A program made the translations under genes and the position numbers. Shown in pieces: positions 46,353-58,852 of a stretch of DNA of 64,000 nt (the stretch's first letter is position 1; each line of letters opens with the position of its first letter). The notes below the pieces were generated by a model that had not been told where the DNA came from, searched no databases, and was given only the letters and a program-made list of their open reading frames with translations. The stretch comes from Erodium maritimum (lineage: Eukaryota > Streptophyta > Magnoliopsida > Geraniales > Geraniaceae), in contig OY997588.1 of assembly GCA_963921825.1 (NCBI GenBank), forward strand, positions 51,468,803-51,532,802. Reading direction: 5' to 3'.

Positions 46353-46400
46353 GACAGGCGCGTGCGCGCGCGTTCTCCTAGGGCCGGCTACTAAGGCTAA

Positions 46401-46757
46401 TATCTTTTGATTTGAATTGACATGTTAGTGATATAGGGTAACAACTACTTAGAACAAATGAACTAAGTCTTGAATTTGTTCAGCTTCAGTTGATACGCCT
46501 ATAACACATATCAAACCTTAAAATTCCATAAGTTCCGCGATCCTGTCAATAACACTATTAAAGGTCATGCGTATACCTTGGGTCTAATGAGTGCTCTAGA
46601 AAGACTTAGCTCAAGTCTTTCATAGATGGCGGTCCACCATCACATAGACGTAGTTAGCTTCATCGAGTACTTCTCACTAGCACTGGCTCATTGAGTCTTG
46701 AGCTATTAAGGACATAAAGTCCACCATGTCAACAGAATCCATCAAGTGCGTCTCTAT
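46401..46757. other. Unclassified, probably repetitive flank of copia element 2
   Basis: No ORF of note. With 52854-53145 it forms one sequence split by copia element 2. Its composition resembles LTR or leader sequence of another element, but I cannot place it. 46753-46757 is the left tctat duplication. Confidence 0.35.
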
Positions 46758-48433
46758 TGTTGGGTCTCGATGGAAGGTATGAACACATACTTGCAGCGGA
46801 AATAACTCGAGACCATGTCATAGAACACTACCAAATATTAGATACACAAGAGAATAAACAATATGGATGTTTCCTTACCAACTAGTTCAAGAAAAGGAAG
46901 AGAACACCAAAGAAACGATGATCGGCTTGAGTCTCCAAGACGCCTACGTATCCAAATGGAATCAAAGCCACGTAGTTCTTCTTTAGATGACTCAAGAACA
47001 CAACAAGAGGGGGGAAAAGTGCCAAACTCGAAATTGTAGTGTGAGAGGGAGAGAAGTTGTGTTTCTATTCTTGTCTTGTGATTTGTTGTAGGAAAAAGAT
47101 GACTTAAACCATCAACAACCATCAAGGACAAGTAAGGTGTGAAGCATGGTGTGAAGTAAGACAAGCATGGTGCTAAGTATGGCAAGACAAGATGGGTTAG
47201 GTGGTGAATCACCAACACCTTAATCCTTGTCTTGCTTACTTAGTACTAATTAATCAAGACTTGATTAATTAGTTCCATGGGCCTTGGTTGCATGGGCCTT
47301 TCATGGGCCTCTTGGAACATGGCCCATGGCCATTCCCAATGAGGTCCCGTGACGTGCTCATCGCCTCCAACCCTTCCATACCGGAAATGTCCAACATTAT
47401 CCAACGCAATCAATCCCAAGACTCCAAGCCTTGTCTTGATCCGTAATGTCCTATTCACTTACGGGCACATGACCCAAAACCCAGTTTTGGTCATGTCCCG
47501 AGACAACTCTCTTTTGGCCATTCTCCATAAATGTGTCAATGAGTTTCATCCTTCGGTGTGACCCTTAGGTCTATGCATGTCGATAGATCAACGTAAAATC
47601 CCATTTTACTTGATCCTATATAAGTGGCAACTAACGAGACTTTAGTATTGCCTGACACTACATAGCGAATCGAACCAATCGATTCTAACATTTCCGTCCT
47701 CCCTGTCATTATCCTTTTATCTCCGATATCCTGATTGAGATAAGGCATAGAGCCGTCATCCTTATTATTCTCAATCACTGTTCCTTGATATGTGAGATGA
47801 CTGAATATATGATACCTAGTATCATGTGCATGGCCATGCTATTCTTTCAGTCACTCTCGATCAAGCGGCCGAGAACCGATATCTTTCCCATACCTCAGTA
47901 TGAGGGATAAATCCCTTAGCCGTCTTTCGTGTCACTCATGCAACCCGTCCCCAAGCCAATCCTGGCCGTTATGGAAGCCCTGTTACGGACAACGTTAGGC
48001 TCAGGTCAAACTTAGTTGTTGACTGCATAGTGATCACAAAGACTCCTTGGTCTAAGGATACATGACAAGCTACGACACTGAATATGTTAATGACTCAATC
48101 TATGGCACATATTCAGGGCGGGTCATCCAATATCATGTCCCACATGATATCTATGATCAGACTCCGGAATCCCATTCCAATGACTAACAGAACGTAAGCC
48201 ATGAAGAGCCATCTTTCATACTAGTCGCTTCTAGTGAAACTTTATTGACTAGGGACCCATCGAGTGTGATCCATCTCGATCTATGGTTCTATTCGCATGG
48301 TGGGCATAGATCTGAAATCACATCGATATATTACTCCAACACATAAGTAATAGAAAGCCGCTTTAATCTTATTGCTAATGATGATATATACATTTGGACA
48401 TTTATGATTGAACTACGGGCACTAAGACTAACA
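46758..48433 (-). repeat. 3' LTR of copia element 2
   Basis: 1,676 bp, TGTTAGTC (at 48433) to ACCCAACA (at 46758) on the minus strand; same family as the LTRs of copia element 1. Confidence 0.93.
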
Positions 48434-48447
48434 ATCTCCCACTTGCC
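48434..48447 (-). promoter_or_regulatory. Polypurine tract, copia element 2
   Basis: Minus-strand GGCAAGTGGGAGAT directly before the 3' LTR and immediately after the pol stop codon. Confidence 0.88.
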
Positions 48448-51222
48448 CTAGTTCCAATCTAAACTCCAATCTATTCCCATTGACCTTACATGCCTCTCAT
48501 GTTTAGGCAACGATAGTGCCTTAGTCAACGGGTCGGCTATGTTATCATCAGTTGCAATATAGGTGATCTTCACATCGCCTCGGTTCAGTATCTCTCTGAT
48601 GAGGTGATATCGCCGCAGTACATGTTTGGATTTGTTATGCGATCTGGGCTCTTTAGCTTGCGCAATAGCCCCTGTGTTGTCGCAAAATAGGTTCACCGGG
48701 CTGGATGGGTTTTTGATTACACCCAACCCTGCCGTGAACTTCCTAATCCACACAGCCTCCTTGGCCGCCTCTGCAGCCGCTATGTACTCGGCCTCTGTCG
48801 TGGAGTCAGCGACGGTGTCTTGCTTCACGCTCTTCCAGCTGAAAGCTCCGCCATTCAGCGTGAACACATATCCTGACTGACTTCTAAAGTCATCTGGATC
48901 TGTCTGGAAACTAGCGTCTACATATCCATTAACAACTAGTTCAGAATCATCTTTTCCCCCGTACACTAGAAACGCGTCCTTAGTTCTTCTCAAATATTTG
49001 AGAATCGCTTTGACCGCTATCCAGTGTTCCTCACCAGGGTTAGACTGATGTCTGCTGGTACAACTCAAGGCATATGAGACATCCGGTCTCGTGCATATCA
49101 TGGAATACATGATCGATCCTACCGCCGAAGCGTATGGGATTCGCATCATTCTTTTCAGCTCATCAGGTGTCTTAGGACACTGAGTCTTGCTGAGATGAAC
49201 GCCATGACGTGTGGGTAAGAGTCCTTTCTTGGAATCAAGCATTGAGAACCTACTCAATACCTTGTTCACATAGGTGCTTTGACTTAAACCCAAGACCCTC
49301 TTGGTGCGATCTCTATATATCTTAATCCCTAAGATATAAGCAGCATCGCCTAAGTCCTTCATTGAGAAACACTTCCCTAACCAAGCTTTAGTCTCGTGCA
49401 AGGTTGGGATGTCGTTTCCAATGAGTAGTATGTCATCGACATACAACACCAGAAAGGTAATCATACCCCCATTTGCCTTCTTGTAAACGCAAGGTTCATC
49501 TTCATTCTTGATAAAGCCAAATCCAATTACAGCTTCATCAAAACGAAGGTTCCAACTCCGAGAAGCTTGTTTCAATCCATAAATGGATTTCAACAACTTA
49601 CAAATCTTTCCCTTATTCTTCGGATCGACAAAACCTTCGGGTTGAGACATATAAACGTCCTCCGACAAATTTTCGTTTAGGAAAGCGGTTTTGACATCCA
49701 TTTGCCATATCTCGTAATCGTGATATGCAGCTATGGCAAGAAGAATTCGGATAGATTTGACCATAGCCACTGGGGAAAAGGTTTCCTCATAGTCAATCCC
49801 TTGGATCTGCCTATAACCTTTCGCCACCAGTCGGGCTTTGTAGGTCTGAGGGTTGCCTTCCATGTCCATCTTCACCTTGAAGATCCATTTGCATCCGATG
49901 GTTCTTACACCACCGATGGGATCAACCAGTTCCCAGACTTGGTTGTCCGACATGGATTGCATTTCCTCCCTCATGGCTCCCAGCCATAACTCAGAGTCGG
50001 GTCCGTCCATAGCTTCCTGAAATGTAGCTGGATCATCGTGATCCACCACAAGCTCACCGTCACCTCCAGACACAAAGTAACCATATCTCGGAGGTGGACG
50101 ACTAACCCTTTCAGATCGCCTTGGACCTTCTGGAATTGTTGCAGGAACTGGTCCTTGCTCTACGACCATCTCAGGCTCTTCTACAGGGTTGTCCAGTGGA
50201 TCAGTTGGATCTGTACCACCCTGAATTTCTTCTAGATGTACAGCCCTCCCACTGACGTCTTTGGAAATAAAATCCATTTCCATAAAGACCCCACCCCGAG
50301 CGACGAACACCGTGTTCTCGCTGGGTTTGTAGAAGTAGTACCCCATTGTTTCTTTGGGATACCCAACGAAGGTGCATTTATCAGATCTTGGTTCGAGCTT
50401 AGTCGGAACTAAACGTTTCACATAAGCCTCGCAACCCCAAATCTTCAGGAAGGACAAAACGGGCTTTCTCCCGCGCCATTTCTCAAATGGTTTCCCTTCC
50501 ACAGCCTTCGTCGGAGCCCGATTCAAAATGAATGCGGCCGTCTCCAGAGCATAACCCCAGAAAGAGATTGGGAGATCAGTCCCACTAATCATGGACCGGA
50601 CCATATCCAATAAAGTCCGATTTCTCCGTTCGGACACACCATTCAATTGTGGTGTTCCGGGAGGAGTCCATTCCGAAAGGATCCCACTTTCTGCTAGATG
50701 ATCTAAAAACTCTATGGTCAAGTATTCCCCACCTCGATCTGATCGAAGTGCTTTAATACTTTTCCCGAGCTGGTTTTCTACTTCAGTCTTAAACTCTTTG
50801 AATTTATCAAAAGCTTCAGACTTATGTCTCATCAAATAGACATAACCATATCTACTGAAGTCGTCAGTAAATGTGATAAAGTAGCTAAAACCCCTCCTGG
50901 CAAGTGTGCTCATTGGTCCACACACATCCGAGTGTATTAGCTCCAATAAGTCACCCGCCCTTTCACCGCGACCGATGAAGGGCGCTTTAGTCAGTTTTCC
51001 CATCAAACAAGATTCGCATCTATCAATCGAATGAAATTCGAATGGACTAAGAAGTCCACACTTGTGAAGTGTTGATATGCGTTTCTCGTTTATGTGGCCT
51101 AAACGACAATGCCATAAAAGAGTTTGGTCTAAATCATTGGACTTAGACCTCTTGGTATTTACATTATATATAGAGCTTGAGGCATTGTTATCCATATCCA
51201 ATATGTACAATCCTCCAACCAT
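48448..51222 (-). CDS. Copia integrase-reverse transcriptase-RNase H polyprotein (N-terminally truncated)
   Basis: 924 codons without a stop. Integrase: zinc region LWHCRLGH...CESCLMGK (residues about 36-80), core with TFTDDFSRYGY and LRSDRGGEY, and the GTPQLNGVSERRNRT block with the catalytic glutamate. C-terminal: SFLKIWGCEAYVKRLV and VGYPKETMGYYFY. Reverse transcriptase: WLGAMREEMQSM, GCKWIFKVKMD, QMDVKTAFLNENL, and the active site LYVDDILLIGND. RNase H: VDASFQTDPDD, DSTTEAEYIAAAEAAKEA, ending WSLDWN. All catalytic motifs look intact. The ATG at 51222 is internal to the ancestral polyprotein; the same frame stays open to about 51305, where gag and protease are deleted. The protein could supply enzymes in trans only if expressed from this truncated locus, which lacks a normal U5 and leader. 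Confidence 0.9.
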   Translation of the reverse strand: MVGGLYILDMDNNASSSIYNVNTKRSKSNDLDQTLLWHCRLGHINEKRISTLHKCGLLSPFEFHSIDRCESCLMGKLTKAPFIGRGERAGDLLELIHSDVCGPMSTLARRGFSYFITFTDDFSRYGYVYLMRHKSEAFDKFKEFKTEVENQLGKSIKALRSDRGGEYLTIEFLDHLAESGILSEWTPPGTPQLNGVSERRNRTLLDMVRSMISGTDLPISFWGYALETAAFILNRAPTKAVEGKPFEKWRGRKPVLSFLKIWGCEAYVKRLVPTKLEPRSDKCTFVGYPKETMGYYFYKPSENTVFVARGGVFMEMDFISKDVSGRAVHLEEIQGGTDPTDPLDNPVEEPEMVVEQGPVPATIPEGPRRSERVSRPPPRYGYFVSGGDGELVVDHDDPATFQEAMDGPDSELWLGAMREEMQSMSDNQVWELVDPIGGVRTIGCKWIFKVKMDMEGNPQTYKARLVAKGYRQIQGIDYEETFSPVAMVKSIRILLAIAAYHDYEIWQMDVKTAFLNENLSEDVYMSQPEGFVDPKNKGKICKLLKSIYGLKQASRSWNLRFDEAVIGFGFIKNEDEPCVYKKANGGMITFLVLYVDDILLIGNDIPTLHETKAWLGKCFSMKDLGDAAYILGIKIYRDRTKRVLGLSQSTYVNKVLSRFSMLDSKKGLLPTRHGVHLSKTQCPKTPDELKRMMRIPYASAVGSIMYSMICTRPDVSYALSCTSRHQSNPGEEHWIAVKAILKYLRRTKDAFLVYGGKDDSELVVNGYVDASFQTDPDDFRSQSGYVFTLNGGAFSWKSVKQDTVADSTTEAEYIAAAEAAKEAVWIRKFTAGLGVIKNPSSPVNLFCDNTGAIAQAKEPRSHNKSKHVLRRYHLIREILNRGDVKITYIATDDNIADPLTKALSLPKHERHVRSMGIDWSLDWN

Positions 51223-51305
51223 TTTGGCGCTAGCATAAAATATATCATTGCATAAAATATTGAAAATCCCATTTCCAACATCAAAATTGTATCCTTCCTG
51301 TTCTC

Positions 51306-52853
51306 TTCAAGAAAAGGAAGAGAACACCAAAGAAACGATGATCGGCTTGAGTCTCCAAGACGCCTACGTATCCAAATGGAATCAAAGCCACGTAGTTCTT
51401 CTTTAGATGACTCAAGAACACAACAAGAGGGGGGAAAAGTGCCAAACTCGAAATTGTAGTGTGAGAGGGAGAGAAGTTGTGTTTCTATTCTTGTCTTGTG
51501 ATTTGTTGTAGGAAAAAGATGACTTAAACCATCAACAACCATCAAGGACAAGTAAGGTGTGAAGCATGGTGTGAAGTAAGACAAGCATGGTGCTAAGTAT
51601 GGCAAGACAAGATGGGTTAGGTGGTGAATCACCAACACCTTAATCCTTGTCTTGCTTACTTAGTACTAATTAATCAAGACTTGATTAATTAGTTCCATGG
51701 GCCTTGGTTGCATGGGCCTTTCATGGGCCTCTTGGAACATGGCCCATGGCCATTCCCAATGAGGTCCCGTGACGTGCTCATCGCCTCCAAGCCTTCCATA
51801 CCGGAAATGTCCAACATTATCCAACGCGATCAATCCCAAGACTCCAAGCCTTGTCTTGATCCGTAATGTCCTATTCACTTACGGGCACATGACCCAAAAC
51901 CCAGTTTTGGTCATGTCCCGAGACAACTCTCTTTTGGCCATTCTCCATAAATGTGTCAATGAGTTTCATCCTTCGGTGTGACCCTTAGGTTTATGCATGT
52001 CGATAGATCAACGTAAAATCCCATTTTACTTGATCCTATATAAGTGGCAACTAACGAGACTTTAGTATTGCCTGACACTACATAGCGAATCGAACCAATC
52101 GATTCTAACCTTTCCGTCCTCCCTGTCATTATCCTTTTATCTCCGATATCCTGATTGAGATAAGGCATAGAGCCGTCATCCTTATTATTCTCAATCACTG
52201 TTCCTTGATATGTGAGGTGACTGAATATATGATACCTAGTATCATGTGCATGGCCATGCTATTCTTTCAGTCACTCTCGATCAAGCGGCCGAGAACCGAT
52301 ATCTTTCCCATACCTCAGTATGAGGGATAAATCACTTAGCCGTCTTTCGTGTCACTCATGCAACCCGTCCCCAAGCCAATCCTGGCCGTTATGGAAGCCC
52401 TGTTACGGACAACGTTAGGCTCAGGTCAAACTTAGTTGTTGACTGCATAGTGATCACAAAGACTCCTTGGTCTAAGGATACATGACAAGCTACGACACTG
52501 AATATGTTAATGACTCAATCTATGGCACATATTCAGGGCGGGTCGTCCAATATCATGTCCCACATGATATCTATGATCAGACTCCGGAATCCCATTCCAA
52601 TGACTAACAGAACGTAAGCCATGAAGAGCCATCTTTCATACTAGTCGCTTCTAGTGAAGCTTTATTGAATAGGGACCCATCGAGTGTGATCCATCTCGAT
52701 CTATGGTTCTATTCGCATGGTGGGCATAGATCAGAAATCACATCGATATATTACTCCAACACATAAGTAATAGAAAGCCGCTTTAATCTTATTGCTAATG
52801 ATGATATATACATTTGGACATTTATGATTGAACTACGGGCACTAAGACTAACA
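51306..52853 (-). repeat. 5' LTR of copia element 2, truncated
   Basis: Aligns with 46886-48433 at a constant offset of 4,420 bp without indels; the 128 bp next to the primer binding site are gone. The junction lies at TTCAAGAAAAGG (51306). Confidence 0.92.
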
Positions 52854-53145
52854 TCTATAGCACCACCAAAACTGGTTATGGATTTTAATCTATCAAGCAC
52901 TACTAGTGTCATAGGAATGGGAGATGTAGTGCATCAGGACAGTATGGCTGCATATGACCGCTAACTTGTATCATCCATACTTTTCTGACATGTGGGCTTG
53001 AGCCACATCCCTTTCGACACATCAAGGAGTACTCTCCTTGGTTGATCCTTAGTGAAAGAATTAGCTAGCTTTCTTTCGTATGTAGTTTAAGGAAATTACT
53101 CACTAATTTTAAGAGTTTCTACACCACAAAGTGTCTAATTTGAAT
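52854..53145. other. Continuation of unclassified flank
   Basis: The other half of the sequence at 46401-46757, starting with the tctat duplication. No coding evidence. Confidence 0.35.
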
Positions 53146-53689
53146 CAGGGCCGTCTCTATACATTCGGTGGCCTTAGGCAAAAAAAAAGGCCTTTTAATA
53201 ACTAAAACTTAACGATATTATGATATTTTATTAATTTAATAAATAAGTAAATAAATACACATTCCAATATTCTAACTCATTACCTTGCTGTATAAATAAA
53301 ATAAAATTTCTTCGCCATGAGTTTCCTTATCAGCAAATACTTCATCCTAATTCTGAATTTTATGATCATCAAATTACCCGGGATCAATAGAACAATAGCC
53401 AATGTTTTCTAATTAATTTTTTTGTTATAAATTTATATTAATCCCTATTTTATGATTTTATTTACGCTTTTTTCTATTTTGCAAAATCAAATTCATGTTT
53501 TTATTTGACATTATTCTAATGAATAAACTTAGTAAAAATGAAAATATAGAACTTGATTGAAAGCAATTAACAAAGCGTATCCAAACTCTTGGTTAACACA
53601 TGCAACCAATATCAAAAACAAAATATATATCAACAACTAAATATAAAAACAATACGCAAGTAAACAAACCCGGAGAAGCTACAGTGTTT
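53146..53689. other. AT-rich interval with a hAT-like terminal motif
   Basis: CAGGGCCGTCTC at 53146 resembles hAT transposon ends in plants and is followed by GGTGGCCTTAGGCAAAA. I found no matching inverted end or 8-bp duplication, so this is at most a remnant. The rest is AT-rich without ORFs. Confidence 0.25.
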
Positions 53690-55931
53690 TAGTTTTGATG
53701 ACGTTACAGTAAGTTCTTGGTGTTCATCGTGTTCTTCAAGCATCCTCATCGTCTTCAACGGTTTCTGCTCTACTTCTGGGGTGTAGTGTTCAGGGTGATT
53801 TTCAATCACCGGACCACCGCCAGTGTTACTATCACGTCAGAGTCTCTTCTTTATTCTCTTCTTATTTTCTTTGCCCTGCTCTGCAATGGCGGGAGAGCCT
53901 TCACCTCTTGATCTGGATCCAAGACCCTCATCGTTGCCACAGACACCTCGTTCACCACCTAATCAGGTTACCCCAACCCATCTTTCACCACTGCAGCAGA
54001 ATACGCCAACCTCTTCTGAAGATAGAAAGTACATCAAGGAGAATTTCAAATGTACAAACATGTTTGACAGTGAGAAGCAATTCTTCACAACAAGAGCTGA
54101 TGGATCGGTCAGACAACTTAATTCTACAACAAAGAATAACTTCTACCAGTTTGAAGCCACGTCCTCGAGATCAGATTCAGGCCCACCTCCGGGTTTTGAA
54201 GGAGTAGGTAGATCTGAGGCGAAAAAACATCCACATAACCAGAGTCACAAACATGGCAGAGGTCTTGTGCTTGATGAAAACACTGATTTTGGTAAGAAGT
54301 GGAGAAGGAGACTTGGACCTCAATCTAGTGGACTTGGGGATCGAGGTTGGAATGAAGTGAAATCGGGAGAGAAAGAATTCTGGGCTTTCGTCAGCAACAT
54401 ACCCCCTGATTCCTCACCACTTTGGCTGGAAGATCAATTCAAAGATGCTGGAGAGATCATATCAATTGAAGCACCAACAAAACCAAATATCAGAGGAAGA
54501 CACTTTTCTTTCATCCGTTTCAAACAAGAGGAAGGGTTAAGGAAAGTCATTAGCATGTTCAATGGTTGGCACCTCTGTGGTTTTAAAGTTTTCATCACTG
54601 AAGCTTGGAGAAAGAAAGAAAGACAGTATTTGGACTCATCGACTCTGAATTTTTGGAAAAAGAAGGATCCTGGAGTGGACAAACTGGTTGCACCAACTAT
54701 ACACACAAACCCTGTGATTGATTACCCTCTCATAAAGCTAGGATCGGTGGTCACTGCTTTTGAGAAGAAGCTGAAAACTTCTCATGTGGCAATCTCTTGG
54801 AGAAACCTGACTGCACAAGGAATAGCTAGAGAAATGGCTATTGAGGGAGTTTGTGACATTGAGGTAAGAGACTTGGGAGAAAGGTGTGTACTCCTAACTT
54901 TTCCAGATGAGGAGTTTGAGAGACTAATGATTGAAGAGAATTCAAACTGGTTGGATAATTGGGTGATCTTACTACCAAATAGTCAGAGATGGTTAGAGAA
55001 GAGTGGGAGGCTTCAATGAGTTTCAGTTACAGGCTTACCATTTTTTGGTTGGTGTGAAGAATCTCTGGAAAAATCACTACAATGATGGGGGGATTTGGTC
55101 TATACACATCCACAAACATTCAAAGGTTTCCACCTTGAAAAGGCCTTTGTACTGATTCATGCACCTGAGTTAAGTGTTTTCAGCAAGCATACATCCTTGA
55201 TTCTGAAGAAAACTAGCTACAAGACTTTGATTACTTCTTTTGACAAAAACGTACTCCCTCAATGGGATCCCCCTCCCTCTTATCTGTCCTCCTCTTCTTC
55301 TGCTGGTGAAGAAGCTTTGTCAAGTCAATTTTCAACACCATTGCAGACTCAGATCAGCCCTCCTCAACAGGAATTGAGTCCATAGAACCTATTTTCTAAT
55401 AATATGAAGAAGGTCACTTTCTTATTACCTTCACCTGTGGGAAGTGAGGAAATTGGCGAACAGGAAGAAGCAAGCCATGGAAAAGGTCAAGAAACTGATT
55501 TGAATACCAATAATTCTTTGTCAAAATCAGAGGTACAAACATGGGAAGGGGTTGGCTTAGAGAAACCTATTTTGGAAGATATAGGTTTGACTAACACACA
55601 GATATTAAATGCTGAAGAAATGTCACGGACAGTAAAGGTTCACAAAGCAGAATTTTCCCTCTCTTCAGATGTGGTCAAGGATACTTATGAGTCTTCTCCA
55701 TTAAAGGCTACCAACAAACATTCCTCTGTTATTCCCCCTGTGTTTTCTCAACCTCAAACTCTTGAAGATCTGATGGTGGATGAAGAACATCATCTTTTAT
55801 TATCCAACAGGTTTAGTCCATTGGTCTTTGACGTTACAGGTGAGTTGGAAGCCCAAGACACTGTCCCAGCTTTGGGAAATGTTCAAACTGATATCATTAT
55901 TCTTAAAGGGGAAGGTATTAATGAGATGGTA

Positions 55932-58852
55932 TGTCACGCCCCAATTTCAGCGAACCGAACTCGAGACGCGAACATTTAAAACATGAACACTTAAAACCCG
56001 TTTTGAATAAAACTCTGATATTTCCATTTAATTACCAAAAATAATAATAGCATTTACAATACAAAAACGTCCCAACAAGAGGACAAGGTACACATCCGTC
56101 ACTAGACTCAACAAAAGTAAAGACCAGACTCCGCTCCAAGCTCCATGGACTTCAAGAGCTAACCTAGTCCGTTCGGTGATCAGTACCTGTAGGAAAAGCA
56201 GCTAGGGGTGAGCGTTCGCTCACCTCCACGGATAACAGACTGACTATGGCATAATTAGTAGATAAAGCCAGTAACACTAAAACCAAACCCAACACCGGGA
56301 CTACAGTCCCCAACTCAAGTACCCAACTGACCCACAACCCGTCACCTTCCTCAACAGACTCGACACTCGATGATACAGCGTAAACCCGACACAACTATCG
56401 ACGACCTCCTCAAGGACACGACAGAAAGACTACACAACGCCAAACAAGATCGTAAAGGATCGCACACCAGCTGCTTAGTAACCAATCTCAATCAGGTCAG
56501 GGTTCGACCTATCGCAATTCCTCGACACGAAGTCGGATCAGGCTGTCGACCTTTCAAACTCGCAATTCATCGACACTAAGTCGGATCAGGCTGTCGACCT
56601 TTAGAACTCGCAATTCATCGACACTAAGTCGGATCAGGCTGTCGACCTTTAGAACTCACCACCCCAGGTAACCACAATCACAATCACAGGCAAGTTCAAT
56701 CACACAGGCACTCAAGGCCACTAAAGACACCTCAACAGTCAAGACTCGGGTTCAACAACCCCACGGGCACTCACTGCCACTCAAGACACACCAACGGTCA
56801 AGACTCGGGTTCAACAACCCCACGGGCACTCACTGCCACTCAAGACACACCAACGGTCAAGACTCGGGTTCAACAACCCCACGGCACTCACTGCCACTCA
56901 AGACACCAATTTAAATACACGGGCTCTCACGGCCACCCAAACTCAATCAATAAATAACACGGGCTCTCAAGGCCACCCAACTCAATAACAAATAACACGG
57001 GCTCTCAAGGCCACCCAAACTCAATAATAAATAACACGGGCTCTCAAGGCCACCCAAACTCAGTAATAAATAACACGCAACAACCTCCGGCATACTCGAT
57101 GCCTCCAACAATTCTAAGATCACTAGTTTCACAAACAACCTCCGGGCATGGTCATATGCCTCCAGTAATTCAATTATCGCTAAGTTCTCTGTTCCTACGA
57201 CACTACTAAGTGTCACATGCTTTTCTCTTAAACGCTACAGTCCCGTATCATGCTTTTCTAATATTTAAATAATTCTACTCAACCCACGACACCCCGGTGT
57301 CACATGCAATTCTACTATTAACTTTCCCTAATCAGGGCCGAGATCCGGCTACTTTTCCCTACCCCGTATATAATCCCAAAAGCGCTCCAACAACACCCGA
57401 AGCACACTCAGTCACTCGCCGAGCTTCCCTTTGCCTTGGTCCGTAGCACGATCTAAAAGAACACAAATTCAAAGTACTTTTAAACTAGTACGAATAAACC
57501 GAAAATTAACATACTTAACGCCCAAACGTAACCCCGACAATGCCGATCACTCCCAAACTTCCCAATTACTCGATATTGCCGATAAAGGACCCGTAAGGGC
57601 CAGATTCGCCCGACATGGCGAATCTGCCCGGTTTTGGTTAATTGCCTTCCGGGGCTCCAAAAGTCCCCGTTTTCGTTTCTAACAATCCTAATAAGGTTTA
57701 CTTGTTCCATCGCACTTGACGGAATCCAATTCCGGGGTCCGAGCCTTCCCAATTTCGCAATTAACGTTTCTAACCACAATTTCCGAATTCTCACGAACTA
57801 CAAACTCTAATTCCATATTTCTCAAAGCAAGACGGTAATCTACAAATAAAGAAAAAAAGAATAACCTTTTGTAACCCATTAACTAAAGTCTAGGAGATGA
57901 TTTATTTTATTTTTGATTTGCTCCTGCTACTCCAAATCAAGGTTCAAAACTTGTTCTTCTCTTTTGTCCTTAAACTACCAGCTAGGAATAAGGACGTGCT
58001 TCAATATTTACATGAAACATACCATCTTAACATCTAAGTTGTGGTTCATATATATGCTCACAGCCAAGGCATAATCAAAGAAGAGATAGAGAACTTAATG
58101 GAGCATTAAATATCAACCACACAGAGACGTGAATAAGTACCTGTTCTTGTATGATTCAGTAGCCCACAAACCCAAGAATAATGCTCAATCTCTTAGCTTT
58201 CGTTCCCAGCCAAAGTGAAGCCGCTCCTTCTCTTGTTTAGCGCACTCTGAATCTGCCGCACTCCTCATCCAAGCCAAACACTCTCTCCTCTTCTCTTCTT
58301 CTTTACTAATTAAAATAACTAACACAAAACACAACTTTCCCCCCTTTAACCATGTGTTTCGGCCAACACACCACAACCATCCATTTTCCCCCCAAAACTA
58401 ACTCCACCAAGTAGTTGACATGTGTCAAGGTGGGTCCCACACCTTTTGGAAAATATCTAGTTGATATTTTCCAACCAGTTTCGCGAAAAACGGACGTTTC
58501 GGGCCCCGAACGGGCACTTTTCCCAAGAAATTTTTAAACTGGACGGGCTTCAAGGAAACGGCCCAACTAAGACCGCTACGACGACGGCTAAGCTTTTCGG
58601 GTCCAAAACGGTCCTCGAATGGACCAAAACGTCGCTCGGGTGACTTTTCCAGCGAAAAATCAATCTTTCCCAAATTGACCAGAAAGTTGCCCTGAGTCCC
58701 CCGTAACTCATTTTAGTCGATAACGGGGTCAACTTAAGTCCGGCATGACCCTCGGGGTCAATTTAAGTTAAGTTAAGTGTCTGTCTTAAAAAAATTTAAA
58801 TTTTCCTGTTTTTCGCAGGTTTGACTGACGTTGACCAGAAGTGGTTATTACA
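55932..58852 (-). mobile_element. Solo Ty3/gypsy LTR
   Basis: A single complete 2,921-bp LTR, minus strand, starting TGTAATAACCACTTCTGG at 58852 and ending GGGGCGTGACA at 55932. It is flanked by the target duplication tggta (55927-55931 and 58853-58857). There is no internal region, so the two LTRs of a former element recombined. It has its own repeats: 48-bp units at 56520-56660, 59-bp minisatellite units at 56730-56900 and about 39-bp units at 56920-57075. Confidence 0.93.
56520..57075 (-). repeat. Tandem repeat arrays in solo LTR
   Basis: Three adjacent arrays: a 48-bp unit with ACTAAGTCGGATCAGGCTG (about 3 copies), the 58-59-bp family minisatellite (about 3 copies, fewer than in A or B), and a short GGGCTCTCAAGGCCACCCAA unit (about 4 copies). 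Confidence 0.82.

Larger units (their letters stand above)
43963..46400 (-). mobile_element. L1-type LINE, internally deleted (minus strand)
   Basis: A non-LTR retrotransposon read right to left: GC-rich 5' leader (about 46400-46022), ORF1 (46021-44364), the first codons of ORF2 (44359 down), then a 3' tail ending in CGCTTATCAAAAAAAA, an A-run, at 43963. Most of ORF2 (endonuclease, reverse transcriptase, zf-RVT) is absent, so it is about 2.4 kb instead of the usual 6-7 kb. The 5' end at about 46400 is approximate and I could not identify a target duplication. Confidence 0.75.
46758..52853 (-). mobile_element. Ty1/copia element 2, Angela/BARE lineage (gag and PBS deleted)
   Basis: Flanked by the target duplication tctat (46753-46757 and 52854-52858). 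The 3' LTR is complete (46758-48433). The 5' LTR lacks its last 128 bp and runs 51306-52853. The primer binding site, leader, gag and protease are missing, because truncated LTR is joined directly to sequence just before the integrase zinc region at about 51305. Over the shared 1,548 bp I count about ten LTR substitutions (roughly 0.65%), so it is older than copia element 1 but still young. It carries one long uninterrupted pol frame. Confidence 0.92.

Noticed and set aside
53146-53185. hAT transposon terminus CAGGGCCG
   Set aside because: No matching opposite end or 8-bp duplication was found; kept only as a weak note on the interval.
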